A stretch of DNA of 39,459 nucleotides, taken from positions 1 to 39,459 of the forward strand of contig NZ_CABTZZ010000018.1 in the NCBI RefSeq assembly GCF_902489465.1, in the 5' to 3' direction. Position numbers and translations under genes: made by a program. The notes below the pieces were generated by a model. It did no database searches. It was not told the DNA's origin and saw only the letters and a program-made list of their open reading frames with translations. Positions 1-8,363 of this stretch are shown here, piece by piece (the first letter of the stretch is position 1; each line of letters starts with the position of its first letter). The stretch is from an uncultured Varibaculum sp. (GTDB taxonomy: Bacteria; Actinomycetota; Actinomycetes; Actinomycetales; Actinomycetaceae).

Positions 1-140
1 AAGCCGGTCACGGGGTCCCCGGAGTGCTTTTACCGAGCCAGACCCGCAGCGCATGTTAAAGCATAATGCGGATAACTGCAGGGCTCCTCGCTGTGTTAGT
101 AATCCCTAACGGGATTACACACAACTTCCTCCTCTTCACT

Positions 141-164
141 GGTGAAGAAACAAGTTTCTTCACC
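141..164. repeat. Perfect 11-bp inverted repeat
   Basis: GGTGAAGAAAC and its reverse complement are separated by two bases. This could be a hairpin of the unidentified structured RNA or a protein-binding palindrome. No T-run follows on either strand, so an intrinsic terminator is unlikely. Confidence 0.5.
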
Positions 165-179
165 GTTCATCGTCGTCGT

Positions 180-198
180 TGTACGCCCGCAGGGGATC
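180..198. repeat. Direct copy of the tRNA-Lys 3' end
   Basis: The 19 bases 180-198 are identical and in the same orientation to 367-385, which holds the 3' terminal part of the neighbouring tRNA-Lys (acceptor 3' strand and half of the T-arm). The identity stops where the T-loop should continue, so this copy is not a tRNA gene. Duplicated tRNA 3' ends are typical of integration scars, but only about 170 bases lie between the copies and no integrase is nearby. It could be the residue of an excised element or a recombination product. Confidence 0.55.
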
Positions 199-322
199 GG
201 CGGTGCTACGCACCAGCAAGGGCTTTCGGAGCACAGCCTCCGAAAACCACTGGCGCGGGCAAACGCTCAGCCCGCGTTCGCTACCTCCCCGCGCCAGCCC
301 TCACGGGTTCGACTCCCCGCTT

Positions 323-367
323 GTACTAAAAAATGGGCTGCGCCAACAGGCGCAACCCATTTTTTAG

Positions 368-370
<3 letters not shown>
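323..370. terminator. Bidirectional intrinsic terminator of tRNA-Lys and the upstream region
   Basis: Two 22-bp arms (323-344 and 349-370) enclose a 4-base loop. The single mismatch (338/355) becomes a G-U wobble in RNA made from the minus strand. The A6/T6 tracts inside the arms give a U-run on either strand. On the minus strand it directly follows the tRNA-Lys 3' end; on the plus strand it follows the T-arm-like sequence ending near 318. Confidence 0.8.
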
Positions 371-440
<70 letters not shown>

Positions 441-460
441 CTGCCTTAAAGGCACGTTTT

Positions 461-490
461 ATTGTACAAGGGCAAAGGGAATTTCCCCAA
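461..490 (-). promoter_or_regulatory. Likely sigma-70-type promoter of tRNA-Lys
   Basis: On the minus strand TACAAT (461-466) forms a good -10 box about 20 bases upstream of the tRNA 5' end. TTGGGG (485-490) lies 18 bases further upstream as a weak -35 box. Position and spacing fit a stable-RNA promoter; the assignment is by eye. Confidence 0.45.
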
Positions 491-585
491 GTTACATTTT
501 GGTTGCTTCCGTCACTAAAGAACCCGTAAAGTAGTACTCAAATCCCTATATACCAGGCGGAATTGATTATTAGGAAAGGGTTTTT

Positions 586-1800
586 ATGTTAACGCCAACT
601 ACCTTCGGAACTCCTCTATCAAAATCCTCACTCCGGGTTCTCCTGCTCGGTTCCGGAGAATTAGGTAAAGAATTGGCGATCGCATTTATGCGTCTGGGGG
701 TAGAAGTTCACGCCGCTGACCGTTACCAAAACGCACCTGCACAGCAGGTGGCGCACTATTCCTACGTCCTAGATATGACCGATGGTAAACAGATCGATTT
801 CCTGGTGAAAAAGGTGCGTCCTCATTTCATTATTCCGGAAATTGAAGCTATCGCTACCGACACTTTGGAAGAAATAGCCGCTTCTCGCCAGGTCACGGTA
901 ATCCCGACTGCCCACGCTACCCGCCTGACTATGGATCGGGAAGGGATCCGCCGTCTGGCCGCGGAAGAACTAGGTATCCCTACTTCCCGCTACGTGTTTG
1001 CTTCCGGGGAAGAACAGATGCGCCAAGCGGTAGAAAAAATTGGCTTGCCCTGCATAGTCAAACCGGTGATGTCATCTTCCGGCAAGGGGCAGAGCCTGCT
1101 GAAAACCCCAGATGATATCACTCCTGCCTGGCATTACGCGCTTGAGGGCGGACGGGGCGCTAGTCAGGGGCGCGTAATCGTAGAAGCGGTAGTAGATTTC
1201 GACTATGAGATTACCCTCTTGACGGTGCGTTCGCGTGACGTGCAAACGGGAGAAACCATCACCAGTTTTTGCGAACCAATTGGCCACCTGCAGGTAAATG
1301 GGGACTACCACGAGTCTTGGCAGCCAGCTCCAATGGATAGCAAGGTGTTGGAAAAGGCGCAAGCTATCGCCACCAAAGTTACTTCCGCCCTGGGAGGTCG
1401 TGGCCTGTTCGGGGTGGAACTGTTTATTTGTGGTGATGAGGTTCTCTTTTCCGAGGTGTCTCCGCGTCCTCACGACACCGGGATGGTGACTATGGCTTCT
1501 GGTTACCTGTCAGAGTTTGAACTCCATGTCCGCGCTATTTTAGGTTTGCCGGTTGATACCCGTCTGCGCACCCCCGCGGCCTCGGCAGTTATTTGTGCGA
1601 ACCTGCAAACTGAAGGGCCGGTATATCGCGGTTTGGATCAGGCTTTATCAGTGCCGGAAGTGGATTTGCGGCTTTTTGGTAAACCTGAATCCCGGATAGG
1701 GCGGAGAATGGGAGTGGCTTTAGCCCGCGGAAATGACATTGCCGAAGCCAGGGAGCGGGCACAGAAAGCCGCCGGATTAATTACGGTAGCTGACGCCTAA
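586..1800 (+). CDS. purT: Formate-dependent phosphoribosylglycinamide formyltransferase (PurT)
   Basis: PurT catalyses the third step of purine synthesis using formate and ATP to formylate GAR, the folate-independent alternative to PurN. At 404 residues it is close to the usual family length (about 390). The N-terminal nucleotide-binding fold starts with VLLLGSGELGKELAIAF, followed by the PEIEAIATDTL stretch typical of PurT. A central ATP-grasp domain includes PVMSSSGKGQS as the flexible ATP-binding loop, and FSEVSPRPHDTGMVT carries the metal and substrate ligands. The ATG at 586 has an AGGAAAG ribosome site about 8 bases upstream. It appears monocistronic. Use of formate fits a cell that also carries glycyl-radical chemistry, since NrdD consumes formate in many anaerobes, but that link is inference. 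Confidence 0.95.
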   Translation: MLTPTTFGTPLSKSSLRVLLLGSGELGKELAIAFMRLGVEVHAADRYQNAPAQQVAHYSYVLDMTDGKQIDFLVKKVRPHFIIPEIEAIATDTLEEIAASRQVTVIPTAHATRLTMDREGIRRLAAEELGIPTSRYVFASGEEQMRQAVEKIGLPCIVKPVMSSSGKGQSLLKTPDDITPAWHYALEGGRGASQGRVIVEAVVDFDYEITLLTVRSRDVQTGETITSFCEPIGHLQVNGDYHESWQPAPMDSKVLEKAQAIATKVTSALGGRGLFGVELFICGDEVLFSEVSPRPHDTGMVTMASGYLSEFELHVRAILGLPVDTRLRTPAASAVICANLQTEGPVYRGLDQALSVPEVDLRLFGKPESRIGRRMGVALARGNDIAEARERAQKAAGLITVADA

Positions 1801-2037
1801 TATGGTTGCAAAAACCAATCTCTGAGAATGCCGTAAGTTTCTATAGTTTTAAAAAATCTGAATACTGCTAGTCTTAGCTAGTTGCGATACTCGCGTGCTG
1901 AAAAAATTATTATTTTTACCGCTATTACTGCCTGCGAATACTTGCCTAGTACGCGTTTAACTATCTATAGAAAACTTTGTTTAATAGCGTTAACATAAAA
2001 AGCAATATTCACTTTTAAAAAACGGAAAGGCAAAATC

Positions 2038-2361
2038 TTGGCCAGGAAAACTAGAATTGTTCTGATTGACGATATCAATGGGGAATTCGGGGATGAAACC
2101 ATTAAGTTTGGCCTTGACGGTATTGATTACGAAATTGATTTATCTTCTGAAAATGCCGCCAAGTTGCGCGAAGTTATGGATCCGTGGATTCAGGCAGGCC
2201 GACGGGTGGGAGGACGCCGGATTGCCGGTACTGACACCCGTCGGGTTTCCGATGCCTCCAAGATTCGGGCTTGGGCGCGGGAACAGAATATGCAGGTATC
2301 AGAAAAGGGACGCATTTCCGCGAAAGTACGCTCCGCCTACTACCGCACGCACTTAAAATAA
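2038..2361 (+). CDS. lsr2: Lsr2-family nucleoid-associated xenogeneic silencer
   Basis: Lsr2 is the actinobacterial functional counterpart of H-NS: it bridges AT-rich DNA and represses foreign and surface-related genes. The 107-residue protein shows both family domains: an N-terminal oligomerisation half (KTRIVLIDDINGE, then GLDGIDYEIDLS) and a C-terminal DNA-binding half with IRAWAREQNMQVSEKGRIS. The family's minor-groove-inserting RGR tripeptide reads KGR here, a conservative change. The start is TTG, with GGAAAGG about 10 bases upstream; no better in-frame ATG keeps the conserved N-terminus. A 237-base AT-rich intergenic region precedes it, compatible with autoregulation. Confidence 0.93.
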   Translation: MARKTRIVLIDDINGEFGDETIKFGLDGIDYEIDLSSENAAKLREVMDPWIQAGRRVGGRRIAGTDTRRVSDASKIRAWAREQNMQVSEKGRISAKVRSAYYRTHLK

Positions 2362-2414
2362 AAAAGGGACTTACACCCCGGGCATTTTCACCTAAAGAAT
2401 GAGACACTGAGGAT

Positions 2415-3149
2415 ATGACTTACAAACTTATATTGCTCCGTCATGGGCAAAGCGAATGGAATGCTAAAAATCTTTTCACCGGTTGGGTGGATGTTCCGCT
2501 CTCCGATCAAGGTCGTCAGGAGGCCGTCCACGGTGGCGAATTAATGAAGCAAGAAAACATCTTGCCAGATGTGGTTTTCACTTCTTTACTACGCCGGGCG
2601 ATTATGACCGCTAACCTGTCGTTAGATGCGGCCGATCGCCACTGGATTCCGGTTCAGCGCAGTTGGCGTTTGAATGAACGCCATTATGGAGCTTTGCAGG
2701 GCAAAGACAAGAAAGCTATCCGGGACGAATACGGCGATGAACAGTTCATGTTGTGGCGTCGTTCCTACTCCACTCCGCCTCCGGAAATCGAGCTGGGATC
2801 AGAGTTCTCGCAAGATCAAGATCCTCGCTACTCCGGGGAACCGATTCCGCGTACCGAATGCCTAGAACAGGTATTAGAGCGCCTACTTCCCTATTGGGAG
2901 GAAGCGATTGTCCCCGAACTTAAGAGCGGTAAGACAGTTATGGTGGCAGCACACGGTAACTCTCTGCGTGCCATCGTTAAACATCTTGATCAAATCAGTG
3001 ACGATGACATTTCTGGTTTGAATATTCCTACCGGGGTTCCCTTGTACTACGAGCTAGACGAGAACCTGCAGCCGGTAAAGAAAGGCGGAACCTACCTGGA
3101 TCCGGATGCTGAAGCCAAGATTGCGGCAGTAGCCAACCAGGGTAAGTAG
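2415..3149 (+). CDS. gpmA: 2,3-bisphosphoglycerate-dependent phosphoglycerate mutase
   Basis: This glycolytic enzyme interconverts 3- and 2-phosphoglycerate in the cytoplasm via a phosphohistidine. LILLRHGQSEWN at the N-terminus holds the phosphorylated histidine and phosphate-binding arginine; LNERHYGALQGK and VMVAAHGNSLRA carry the catalytic glutamate and second histidine. The 244-residue length matches the dPGM family. The ATG is 53 bases after lsr2, with GAGG unusually close (2 bases), so translation may be modest or use an upstream signal. A strong terminator follows at 3165-3190. Confidence 0.95.
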   Translation: MTYKLILLRHGQSEWNAKNLFTGWVDVPLSDQGRQEAVHGGELMKQENILPDVVFTSLLRRAIMTANLSLDAADRHWIPVQRSWRLNERHYGALQGKDKKAIRDEYGDEQFMLWRRSYSTPPPEIELGSEFSQDQDPRYSGEPIPRTECLEQVLERLLPYWEEAIVPELKSGKTVMVAAHGNSLRAIVKHLDQISDDDISGLNIPTGVPLYYELDENLQPVKKGGTYLDPDAEAKIAAVANQGK

Positions 3150-3164
3150 TTTCTTTTCCTTGAC

Positions 3165-3193
3165 AGTCCCCGAGGGCGACCTCGGGGACTTTG
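3165..3193 (+). terminator. Intrinsic terminator of gpmA
   Basis: A perfect 11-bp stem (3165-3175 and 3180-3190; AGTCCCCGAGG) with a GCGA tetraloop lies 15 bases after the gpmA stop and is followed by TTTGTCATATTT. Confidence 0.8.
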
Positions 3194-3493
3194 TCATATT
3201 TAGACCCGGCTGTTCTCGGCTTTGGGAGCTTTGGGAGCGGCCTGGCTGCGTCCTCGGAAAAGAAAAATAGCAGATTCGGCGCTCTGCAGGCGGGTGGGAG
3301 GTAAAAAGTTAGGAATTGGCGCAACTTTGGCGGATCTCACTACCGTAATAGCGATAAATATGGCAGACTGAGTTCAGGCGCAATCAGCGCTTGTGTCGCA
3401 GGTGACACGTGGGGAAGATATTTCCCGCAGTTACAACAGACACTCCACTCGGATCGTCGGGCACGTACCTGCCCGTGGAGGAGAAATATTAAT
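3194..3493 (+). promoter_or_regulatory. Upstream region of the ABC ATPase gene
   Basis: No gene is supported in these 300 bases. Small inverted repeats lie at 3393-3408 (GTGTC/GACAC) and 3459-3474 (GGGCA/TGCCC). The second sits directly before the GGAGGAG ribosome site and could mask or expose it. No clear -35/-10 pair was identified. Confidence 0.35.
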
Positions 3494-4624
3494 ATGGCAA
3501 AAATTGTTTTTGATTCCGTTACTCGGGTTTACCCCGGTTCAGATCATCCGGCTGTAGACAGGTTGAATCTGGAAATAGCCGATGGCGAGTTTCTAGTTTT
3601 AGTAGGTCCTTCTGGTTGTGGAAAGTCCACTTCTTTGCGGATGCTTGCTGGGCTAGAGGATGTTAATTCCGGCAAGATTTATATCGGCGATAATGATGTA
3701 ACCGATATGGCTCCCAAGGATCGCGATATCGCCATGGTTTTCCAGAACTATGCGCTTTACCCGCACATGACGGTGCGTCAAAACATGGGTTTCGCCCTCA
3801 AGATCGCTAAGGTTCCGCAGGCAGAAATCGATAAGCGGGTGGAACAGGCTGCCGCGACTCTTGATTTGACCGAATATTTGGATCGTAAACCGAAGGCTCT
3901 GTCTGGTGGTCAGCGTCAGCGCGTAGCGATGGGACGCGCGATTGTGCGTAAACCCCAGGTGTTCTTGATGGATGAACCGCTGTCGAACTTGGATGCGAAG
4001 CTACGTGTACAAACCCGCACCCAGATTGCCCAGTTGCAGCGCACTTTGGGGGTCACCACCTTGTACGTGACTCACGACCAGACCGAGGCACTGACTATGG
4101 GTGACCGAATCGCGGTTATCGCTGGTGGTGTTTTGCAGCAGGTTGGTACCCCCGAAGAGCTTTATGATCGCCCGGGTAATGCTTTCGTGGCGGCGTTCAT
4201 TGGTTCACCGGCTATGAATATCGGTACTTTCCGGGTTGATAACGGGGTGGCTGTCCTTGGTGATGCTCGCATTCCGCTCAGCCAGGCTACGCTGGATGCT
4301 ATGACTCCTGAGGATAATGGAGAAATCATTATTGGTTTCCGCCCTGAGGCTCTGGATGTTCAAGCTGACGGTCAAGATATGGCTCATAGCATTCCGATTA
4401 AAGTGACCCATGTGGAAGAACTAGGTTCTGATGCTTACGTTTACGGGACACTCGCTGGCCATGATTCCAGTCTCCGCACTGATGACAAGCCGCGCCTGGC
4501 TCAGGTTACGGTTCGCGTTCCTCCGCGTACCGCTCCTCCGGCAGGTTCGATTATGCCGGTCAGGATTCGCCCTGGTGGTCAACATAACTTCTCTGCTGCT
4601 ACTCAGAATCGCTTGCCTGAATAG
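3494..4624 (+). CDS. ugpC: Carbohydrate ABC transporter ATP-binding protein (MsmK/UgpC/MalK family)
   Basis: This is the cytoplasmic ATPase of CUT1-type sugar importers. The nucleotide-binding domain has Walker A GPSGCGKST, Q-loop FQNYALYPH, signature LSGGQRQRVAMGRAI, Walker B VFLMDEPLSNLDAK and H-loop THDQTEAL. After about residue 240 comes the C-terminal OB/TOBE regulatory region, giving the usual total of about 370 (376 here). A GGAGGAG ribosome site precedes the ATG. No permease or binding-protein gene is adjacent, so it probably serves several importers encoded elsewhere, as MsmK does in streptococci and MsiK in Streptomyces. The substrate cannot be inferred; the symbol is a family label, not evidence for glycerol phosphate. 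Confidence 0.9.
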   Translation: MAKIVFDSVTRVYPGSDHPAVDRLNLEIADGEFLVLVGPSGCGKSTSLRMLAGLEDVNSGKIYIGDNDVTDMAPKDRDIAMVFQNYALYPHMTVRQNMGFALKIAKVPQAEIDKRVEQAAATLDLTEYLDRKPKALSGGQRQRVAMGRAIVRKPQVFLMDEPLSNLDAKLRVQTRTQIAQLQRTLGVTTLYVTHDQTEALTMGDRIAVIAGGVLQQVGTPEELYDRPGNAFVAAFIGSPAMNIGTFRVDNGVAVLGDARIPLSQATLDAMTPEDNGEIIIGFRPEALDVQADGQDMAHSIPIKVTHVEELGSDAYVYGTLAGHDSSLRTDDKPRLAQVTVRVPPRTAPPAGSIMPVRIRPGGQHNFSAATQNRLPE

Positions 4625-4650
4625 AGCACTTTAGGATTTAGATTCTTTTC

Positions 4651-4691
4651 ATAGCAATGGGGGCAGGCATTGTGCCTGCCCCCATTGCTAT
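4651..4691 (+). terminator. Terminator-like 19-bp hairpin after the ABC ATPase
   Basis: Perfect 19-bp arms (4651-4669, 4673-4691) with a 3-base loop lie 27 bases after the ATPase stop, between convergent genes. There is no clear U-run, but the length and GC core favour termination or transcript-end protection. Confidence 0.65.
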
Positions 4692-4789
4692 GTCTCCACT
4701 ATTGAGCCTGGTAGGAATCTTTGTCTGGTGATCAGGTGTTAAACCGGTTAACCCGTATTAGCTACCGATTGAGAACTTTGGGCTGAATT

Positions 4790-4832
4790 TATGGTGGGGT
4801 CAATGCCTTGTTCGGGCATTGCCCCCACCATA
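4790..4832 (-). terminator. Terminator-like hairpin downstream of the coiled-coil CAP gene
   Basis: Arms 4790-4807 and 4815-4832 pair over 18 bp with one internal mismatch and a loop of about 7 bases, 30 bases after the leftward stop codon. It faces the 4651-4691 hairpin, so each convergent gene has its own terminator. Confidence 0.6.
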
Positions 4833-4862
4833 GGTCGTTTCTGTCAGATTAAGACATGTTAT

Positions 4863-7800
4863 CTAGCGCGCGTGCTTTGGCTGGCGGCGCCGGGCAACCA
4901 GGTAGGCACCGGCACCCGCGCTGATTGCCGATAGTCCCAAAATGGTGGACAGGTCGGCGGCGCCGGTTTGACCCAGGTCGGAACTGGAGGCTTTATCCGG
5001 TTCACCTGTGTGCTTGCCTGTAGAGGCTGACCCGGGATCGATGCAGTCTTGAAAGAGCTTCTCGTAGGAGACTTTTGCCTTGCCCAACTGGGTGTTAGCC
5101 TGCTGCAGGGCTGCTTCAAATGGCGCTAGCGCGGCTTTAGCTTCTTTATAGGCGGCCGCTAACTGCTGTACTTTCTCGGTAGCAGTATCTGCTGCTTGTG
5201 CGGCTTCCAGGTAGGTTTGATACTTCGCGAGGACGTCATCGATTGCCTGCTGGGTTTCGGCACTAACGCTGGTAGCTGCGGGCGCACGCATCGCCATCAT
5301 GCTCAGCGGGGCGGCAGGGGCAGGGTTAGTTTCTGGCTGCTCCTTGACCCAGGTGTCGAGGTCGGGTACTTCCTGTGCGGCTTTGTTGTCTACCGCAGCC
5401 TGATCTTTAGCTTTCTGGGCAGTTTCTTTGGCCGTGTTGGCATTTGCTGCTTGTTGATCGGCGGTGTCTTTAGCTTTCCGCGCATCCTCGACTGCTTTCG
5501 CCGCGGCATCTGCTTTAGCTTGCGCCTCATCGGCAGCTTTTTGGGCGGCGGCTTTGTCTGCGTAATCCTTGGCTGCCGCGTCGTTTGCCGTCTTGGCGTC
5601 TGCGGCGTCTTTATCAGCGGTGTCTTTAGCTTTCCGCGCATCTTGTGCCTGGGTTTCGGCCTCGGCAGCTTTCTGCTTCGCTTCATTTAGCTTGGTGTCG
5701 GCATCGGTTACTGCCGCATCCGCTTTAGCTTTTTCGTCTTTAGCGGTATTCAGGGCAGCTTCTGCCTGCTTTACTGCATTTTCTGCCTCATCCAACTGTT
5801 TCTTAGCGTCAGCCTTGGTGGCAACTACCGCTTCATAGTTCTCTTTAGCGGCATCCAAAGCCTTTTGCTTTTCGTCTACTGTCTTTTGCGCATCATCCGC
5901 AGCTTGCTGTTTGGCGTTAACCTCATCTTGCGCCTGGGTGACTGCTTCCTCTGCTGCTTCTTGAGCGTCCTTGGCGTCTTGCAGCGTCTTTTCTTTGTCC
6001 GCAACTACATTTTCTTGCACAGCAGTAGCTTCCTTGGCAGCTGTCAAAGCTTGCTCGGCAGACGGAACCGCAGCATTAGCTTTCTCAAGTGCTGCTTCCG
6101 CTTCCTCCAGCGCCTTTTGGCACGTCTCACAGTTCTTCGCTTGCTCAGCGGCGTTATCTGTCGCTTTCTGTAACGTTGTTTCTGCTTCTTTTTGCGCCGC
6201 TTGCTTTTCTGCGAGCGTAGCTTGAGCTGCAGCTAACGCGGCTTGTGCTTCTTTCGAACCATTATCCTTGGCATCCTGCAATCCGTTGTAATACTTCATG
6301 AAACGTGCAAGATATTCCTCGTAAGTGTACGCCGTATCGGTGGTGCCGCCCCAGAATTCTTGCTCGTGTACAATCCCATACGCGGCATTTTTTGTTCCGC
6401 TTGCAAATCCCGTATACAAGAAATCTCTGTCCATAAGATTGGTATAGTGTCCAACCACACCGCTGTTACCCGAGGGATCTTTGTCGTAGTTTGCTTTTTC
6501 AAAGGTATACCAAGAAGACCCTGAGCGCGTATAGGGGCTCCCCCCACCCCAAGCGAGGTTTTCGCCAGCAGATTTTACAAACGGACCATCATTTTGTGAA
6601 TGTCCATTATCGTAATTTGCGGAATAGTTTGCGTTAACCTGGGCAATAGCCATTAATTCATCAGTTACTTTAAGAGCCGGCATTGCAGCAAAGTTATTAT
6701 CTCCCTTAACCCGCAAATCATTGCCCTCTTTCATGGTTTCGAGAGCAAGTTTCATATTCTCAAGGGAAGTAGCGTCCTGGGGGTTTCCAATGGTGGTGTA
6801 AGAAGTAATTCTATTTCCGTTGGGGGCAACATAATCTGTATTCAGCTGAGCTAGAGCCTTACTGGATTTATTCTCTTGAAAAAATCCTTTTGAACCCAGA
6901 TCCCACTGCTCCTGAGCTTTGGCTTTGGAGGCTTCTACGGCTTTTTGGGCGGCTTGAACTGCTTTTTGCGCTTCTGCAACTGCGGCATCAGCTGCTTCCT
7001 TAGCCTTCTCCGCATCCTTTACCGCGTTATCTGCTTCCGCGCACTTGGGAGTCTGCTCATCCAGAGCTTTTTGCGCGTTATCTCTATTAGTTTCAGCCTC
7101 TTCTTGCGCCTTAACCGCATCGTCATAAGTCTTTTGCGCTTCCTGCTGCGCGGCTTTCAAATCATCTAACTTAGTGTTTGCAGCATCAAGGGCGTCTTGA
7201 GCGTCTGTAACCGCCTTAGCCTTGTCTGTCGCCTCGCCCTTCGCGGCATCTAGTTTCGCTTTAGCCTCTGACAAAGCGTCATTCGCCGGTTTCTGGTCAT
7301 TGACAGCATTATCGTAATCCTGCTGAGCCGCATCGACTTTCTCTTGTGCTTTTTGCACCGCATCGTCATTATTCAGAATATCTTTAACGTCTTGCAGTTT
7401 CTGCTTTGCCTGATCTAACGCAGTTTGCTTTTCCTGTACGTCATTCGCAGCATCTTGAGCTTTTTGCTCTGCGTCTTGCTTGGCGCTTTCAGCCTGCTTT
7501 ACATCCTGCTTCGCCTTTTCAGCAGCCTTGGTGGCTTCGTCTAGCTCAGATTTAGCTTTCTCAGCTTTTTCTTGCGCCTCATCCAGAGCCTTTGCGACCT
7601 CATCGGCGGCTTTCTTAGCATCAGCTACCGCCTCAGCCCCGGGAGCGGCTGCCTGAGCCTGCTCATTCTCACGATCTGCTTCCTCTTTATTCGTCTTCGC
7701 GTTATTGAGGTTTTCTTCCGCCTGCTTTTGCTTCTGTTCGGCCTGATCTAAGTTATTTTGAGCTTTCTCCAGATTAGCAACTGCCTCCGCCAGTGCTTGT

Positions 7801-8177
7801 GCTGCCTCTTCTTGCATCTGCTGGTGCGCAGCGGTGGCATCGGCGCGTTTTTGTTGCTGGCCGGCTTGTGCCTTCCGCAACGAATCCTGGGCACCCGCAT
7901 AGGCCGCTAGGGGCTCGGCAATCTCTGGTTTGGACTGTTCAGCATCCAAATTTGCGGCTGCGTCCTGGGCTTGCTGCTGGGCGCGCTGGTAATCCCGATA
8001 GGCTTTATTAACCGCCGAAACGTCAACTCCGACGCGGCACTGCGAAACCGATCCCGGAATATTCAACTTGCCCTGCGGTTCTGCTTGATTAATCCCGAAA
8101 GCCGAAGCCGCCGGAGCCACCAGTGCGATCCCGGTGCCTGCTGCAATCGCTACCTTTGCAACCTGTTTGCGTACCAT
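4863..8177 (-). CDS. Large Ala-rich coiled-coil surface protein with central CAP domain and C-terminal sorting-like signal
   Basis: I recognise the domains but not a named protein. The 1104 residues read in order: signal peptide (about 1-27, ending ASAFG); long Ala/Lys/Glu/Asp/Gln-rich coiled coil (about 55-420); a CAP/SCP-type domain (about 426-632) with AGENLAWGGG and GHYTNLMDRDFLYTGFA, matching the family's active-cleft motifs; a second coiled coil (about 640-1050); and at about 1068 LGQTG, a hydrophobic span and a basic ARRRQPKHAR tail. That tail resembles an LPxTG/LAxTG sortase signal with Gly at position 2, so cell-wall attachment is likely but unproven. The coiled coils probably hold the CAP domain away from the wall. 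The ATG has GAGGGG upstream, behind a palindromic promoter. The gene tandemly follows another secreted CAP protein. Function is unknown; adhesion or host interaction is inference. Confidence 0.85.
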   Translation of the reverse strand: MVRKQVAKVAIAAGTGIALVAPAASAFGINQAEPQGKLNIPGSVSQCRVGVDVSAVNKAYRDYQRAQQQAQDAAANLDAEQSKPEIAEPLAAYAGAQDSLRKAQAGQQQKRADATAAHQQMQEEAAQALAEAVANLEKAQNNLDQAEQKQKQAEENLNNAKTNKEEADRENEQAQAAAPGAEAVADAKKAADEVAKALDEAQEKAEKAKSELDEATKAAEKAKQDVKQAESAKQDAEQKAQDAANDVQEKQTALDQAKQKLQDVKDILNNDDAVQKAQEKVDAAQQDYDNAVNDQKPANDALSEAKAKLDAAKGEATDKAKAVTDAQDALDAANTKLDDLKAAQQEAQKTYDDAVKAQEEAETNRDNAQKALDEQTPKCAEADNAVKDAEKAKEAADAAVAEAQKAVQAAQKAVEASKAKAQEQWDLGSKGFFQENKSSKALAQLNTDYVAPNGNRITSYTTIGNPQDATSLENMKLALETMKEGNDLRVKGDNNFAAMPALKVTDELMAIAQVNANYSANYDNGHSQNDGPFVKSAGENLAWGGGSPYTRSGSSWYTFEKANYDKDPSGNSGVVGHYTNLMDRDFLYTGFASGTKNAAYGIVHEQEFWGGTTDTAYTYEEYLARFMKYYNGLQDAKDNGSKEAQAALAAAQATLAEKQAAQKEAETTLQKATDNAAEQAKNCETCQKALEEAEAALEKANAAVPSAEQALTAAKEATAVQENVVADKEKTLQDAKDAQEAAEEAVTQAQDEVNAKQQAADDAQKTVDEKQKALDAAKENYEAVVATKADAKKQLDEAENAVKQAEAALNTAKDEKAKADAAVTDADTKLNEAKQKAAEAETQAQDARKAKDTADKDAADAKTANDAAAKDYADKAAAQKAADEAQAKADAAAKAVEDARKAKDTADQQAANANTAKETAQKAKDQAAVDNKAAQEVPDLDTWVKEQPETNPAPAAPLSMMAMRAPAATSVSAETQQAIDDVLAKYQTYLEAAQAADTATEKVQQLAAAYKEAKAALAPFEAALQQANTQLGKAKVSYEKLFQDCIDPGSASTGKHTGEPDKASSSDLGQTGAADLSTILGLSAISAGAGAYLVARRRQPKHAR

Positions 8178-8223
8178 ATGAATCCCCTCTGATTGGTTTA
8201 GTATTTCGCTCGAAATAGGTAAA

Positions 8224-8251
8224 GATTATAGATTCCCTATAATCCCCCCCC
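8224..8251 (-). promoter_or_regulatory. Promoter with perfect palindrome and homopolymeric G8 tract for the coiled-coil CAP gene
   Basis: On the minus strand TATAAT (8225-8230) is a consensus -10 box, giving a leader of about 40 bases before the ATG at 8177. It is embedded in a perfect inverted repeat, GATTATAG-5-CTATAATC (8224-8244), operator-like in position. Immediately upstream a run of eight G (8244-8251) occupies the spacer/-35 position, where slippage would change spacing. The -10 call is good; regulation and phase variation are inference. The rest of 8178-8531 holds two hairpins (listed separately) and no gene. Confidence 0.55.
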
Positions 8252-8363
8252 GCATAAAAGTCCAGTCCAGAGGCCTTTCAAGTGAAATTATTCCAGATAA
8301 TGGACGAGTTTTAGGATCGCGCTTTAATCGTTATGAACATCGCCAGCTGCTGTTTCTCAAACC

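Larger units (their letters stand above)
1..322. other. Unassigned structured non-coding region at contig start
   Basis: No convincing gene is visible; open frames here are short, overlap each other and resemble no family. The region is rich in inverted repeats: 99-106/111-118, 141-151/154-164, a stem near 224-244 (tttcggag/ctccgaaa) and a GC-rich nested stem near 252-296. Its right end (about 302-322) contains GGGTTCGACTCCC, which looks like the T-arm of a tRNA or tmRNA, and runs directly into a strong terminator. The outer T-stem pairs do not match, and no complementary 5' acceptor strand or tag-peptide frame is visible, so I do not call a tRNA or tmRNA. A plus-strand structured RNA cut off by the contig edge remains possible. 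Confidence 0.35.

Noticed and set aside
230..325. A possible tRNA or tmRNA ending with GGGTTCGACTCCC
   Set aside because: Only three T-stem pairs form, the next two are mismatched, and no acceptor partner or tag reading frame could be found, so it was recorded only as an unassigned structured region.
3393..3410. Palindromic CACGTG-containing stretch as a parS site
   Set aside because: It does not match the parS consensus TGTTTCACGTGAAACA; no parS site was seen by eye elsewhere in the window.
5460..5650. Repeated 19-23-base segments inside the coiled-coil gene as a mobile or CRISPR-like repeat
   Set aside because: They encode recurring DARKAKDTAD heptads of the coiled coil, with irregular spacing and no spacers; simple internal protein repetition explains them.
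5196..7169. Several plus-strand open frames rich in Phe/Leu/Cys or Ser/Ala
   Set aside because: They are antisense shadows of the repetitive Ala/Lys/Glu-rich coiled-coil gene and lack start signals.
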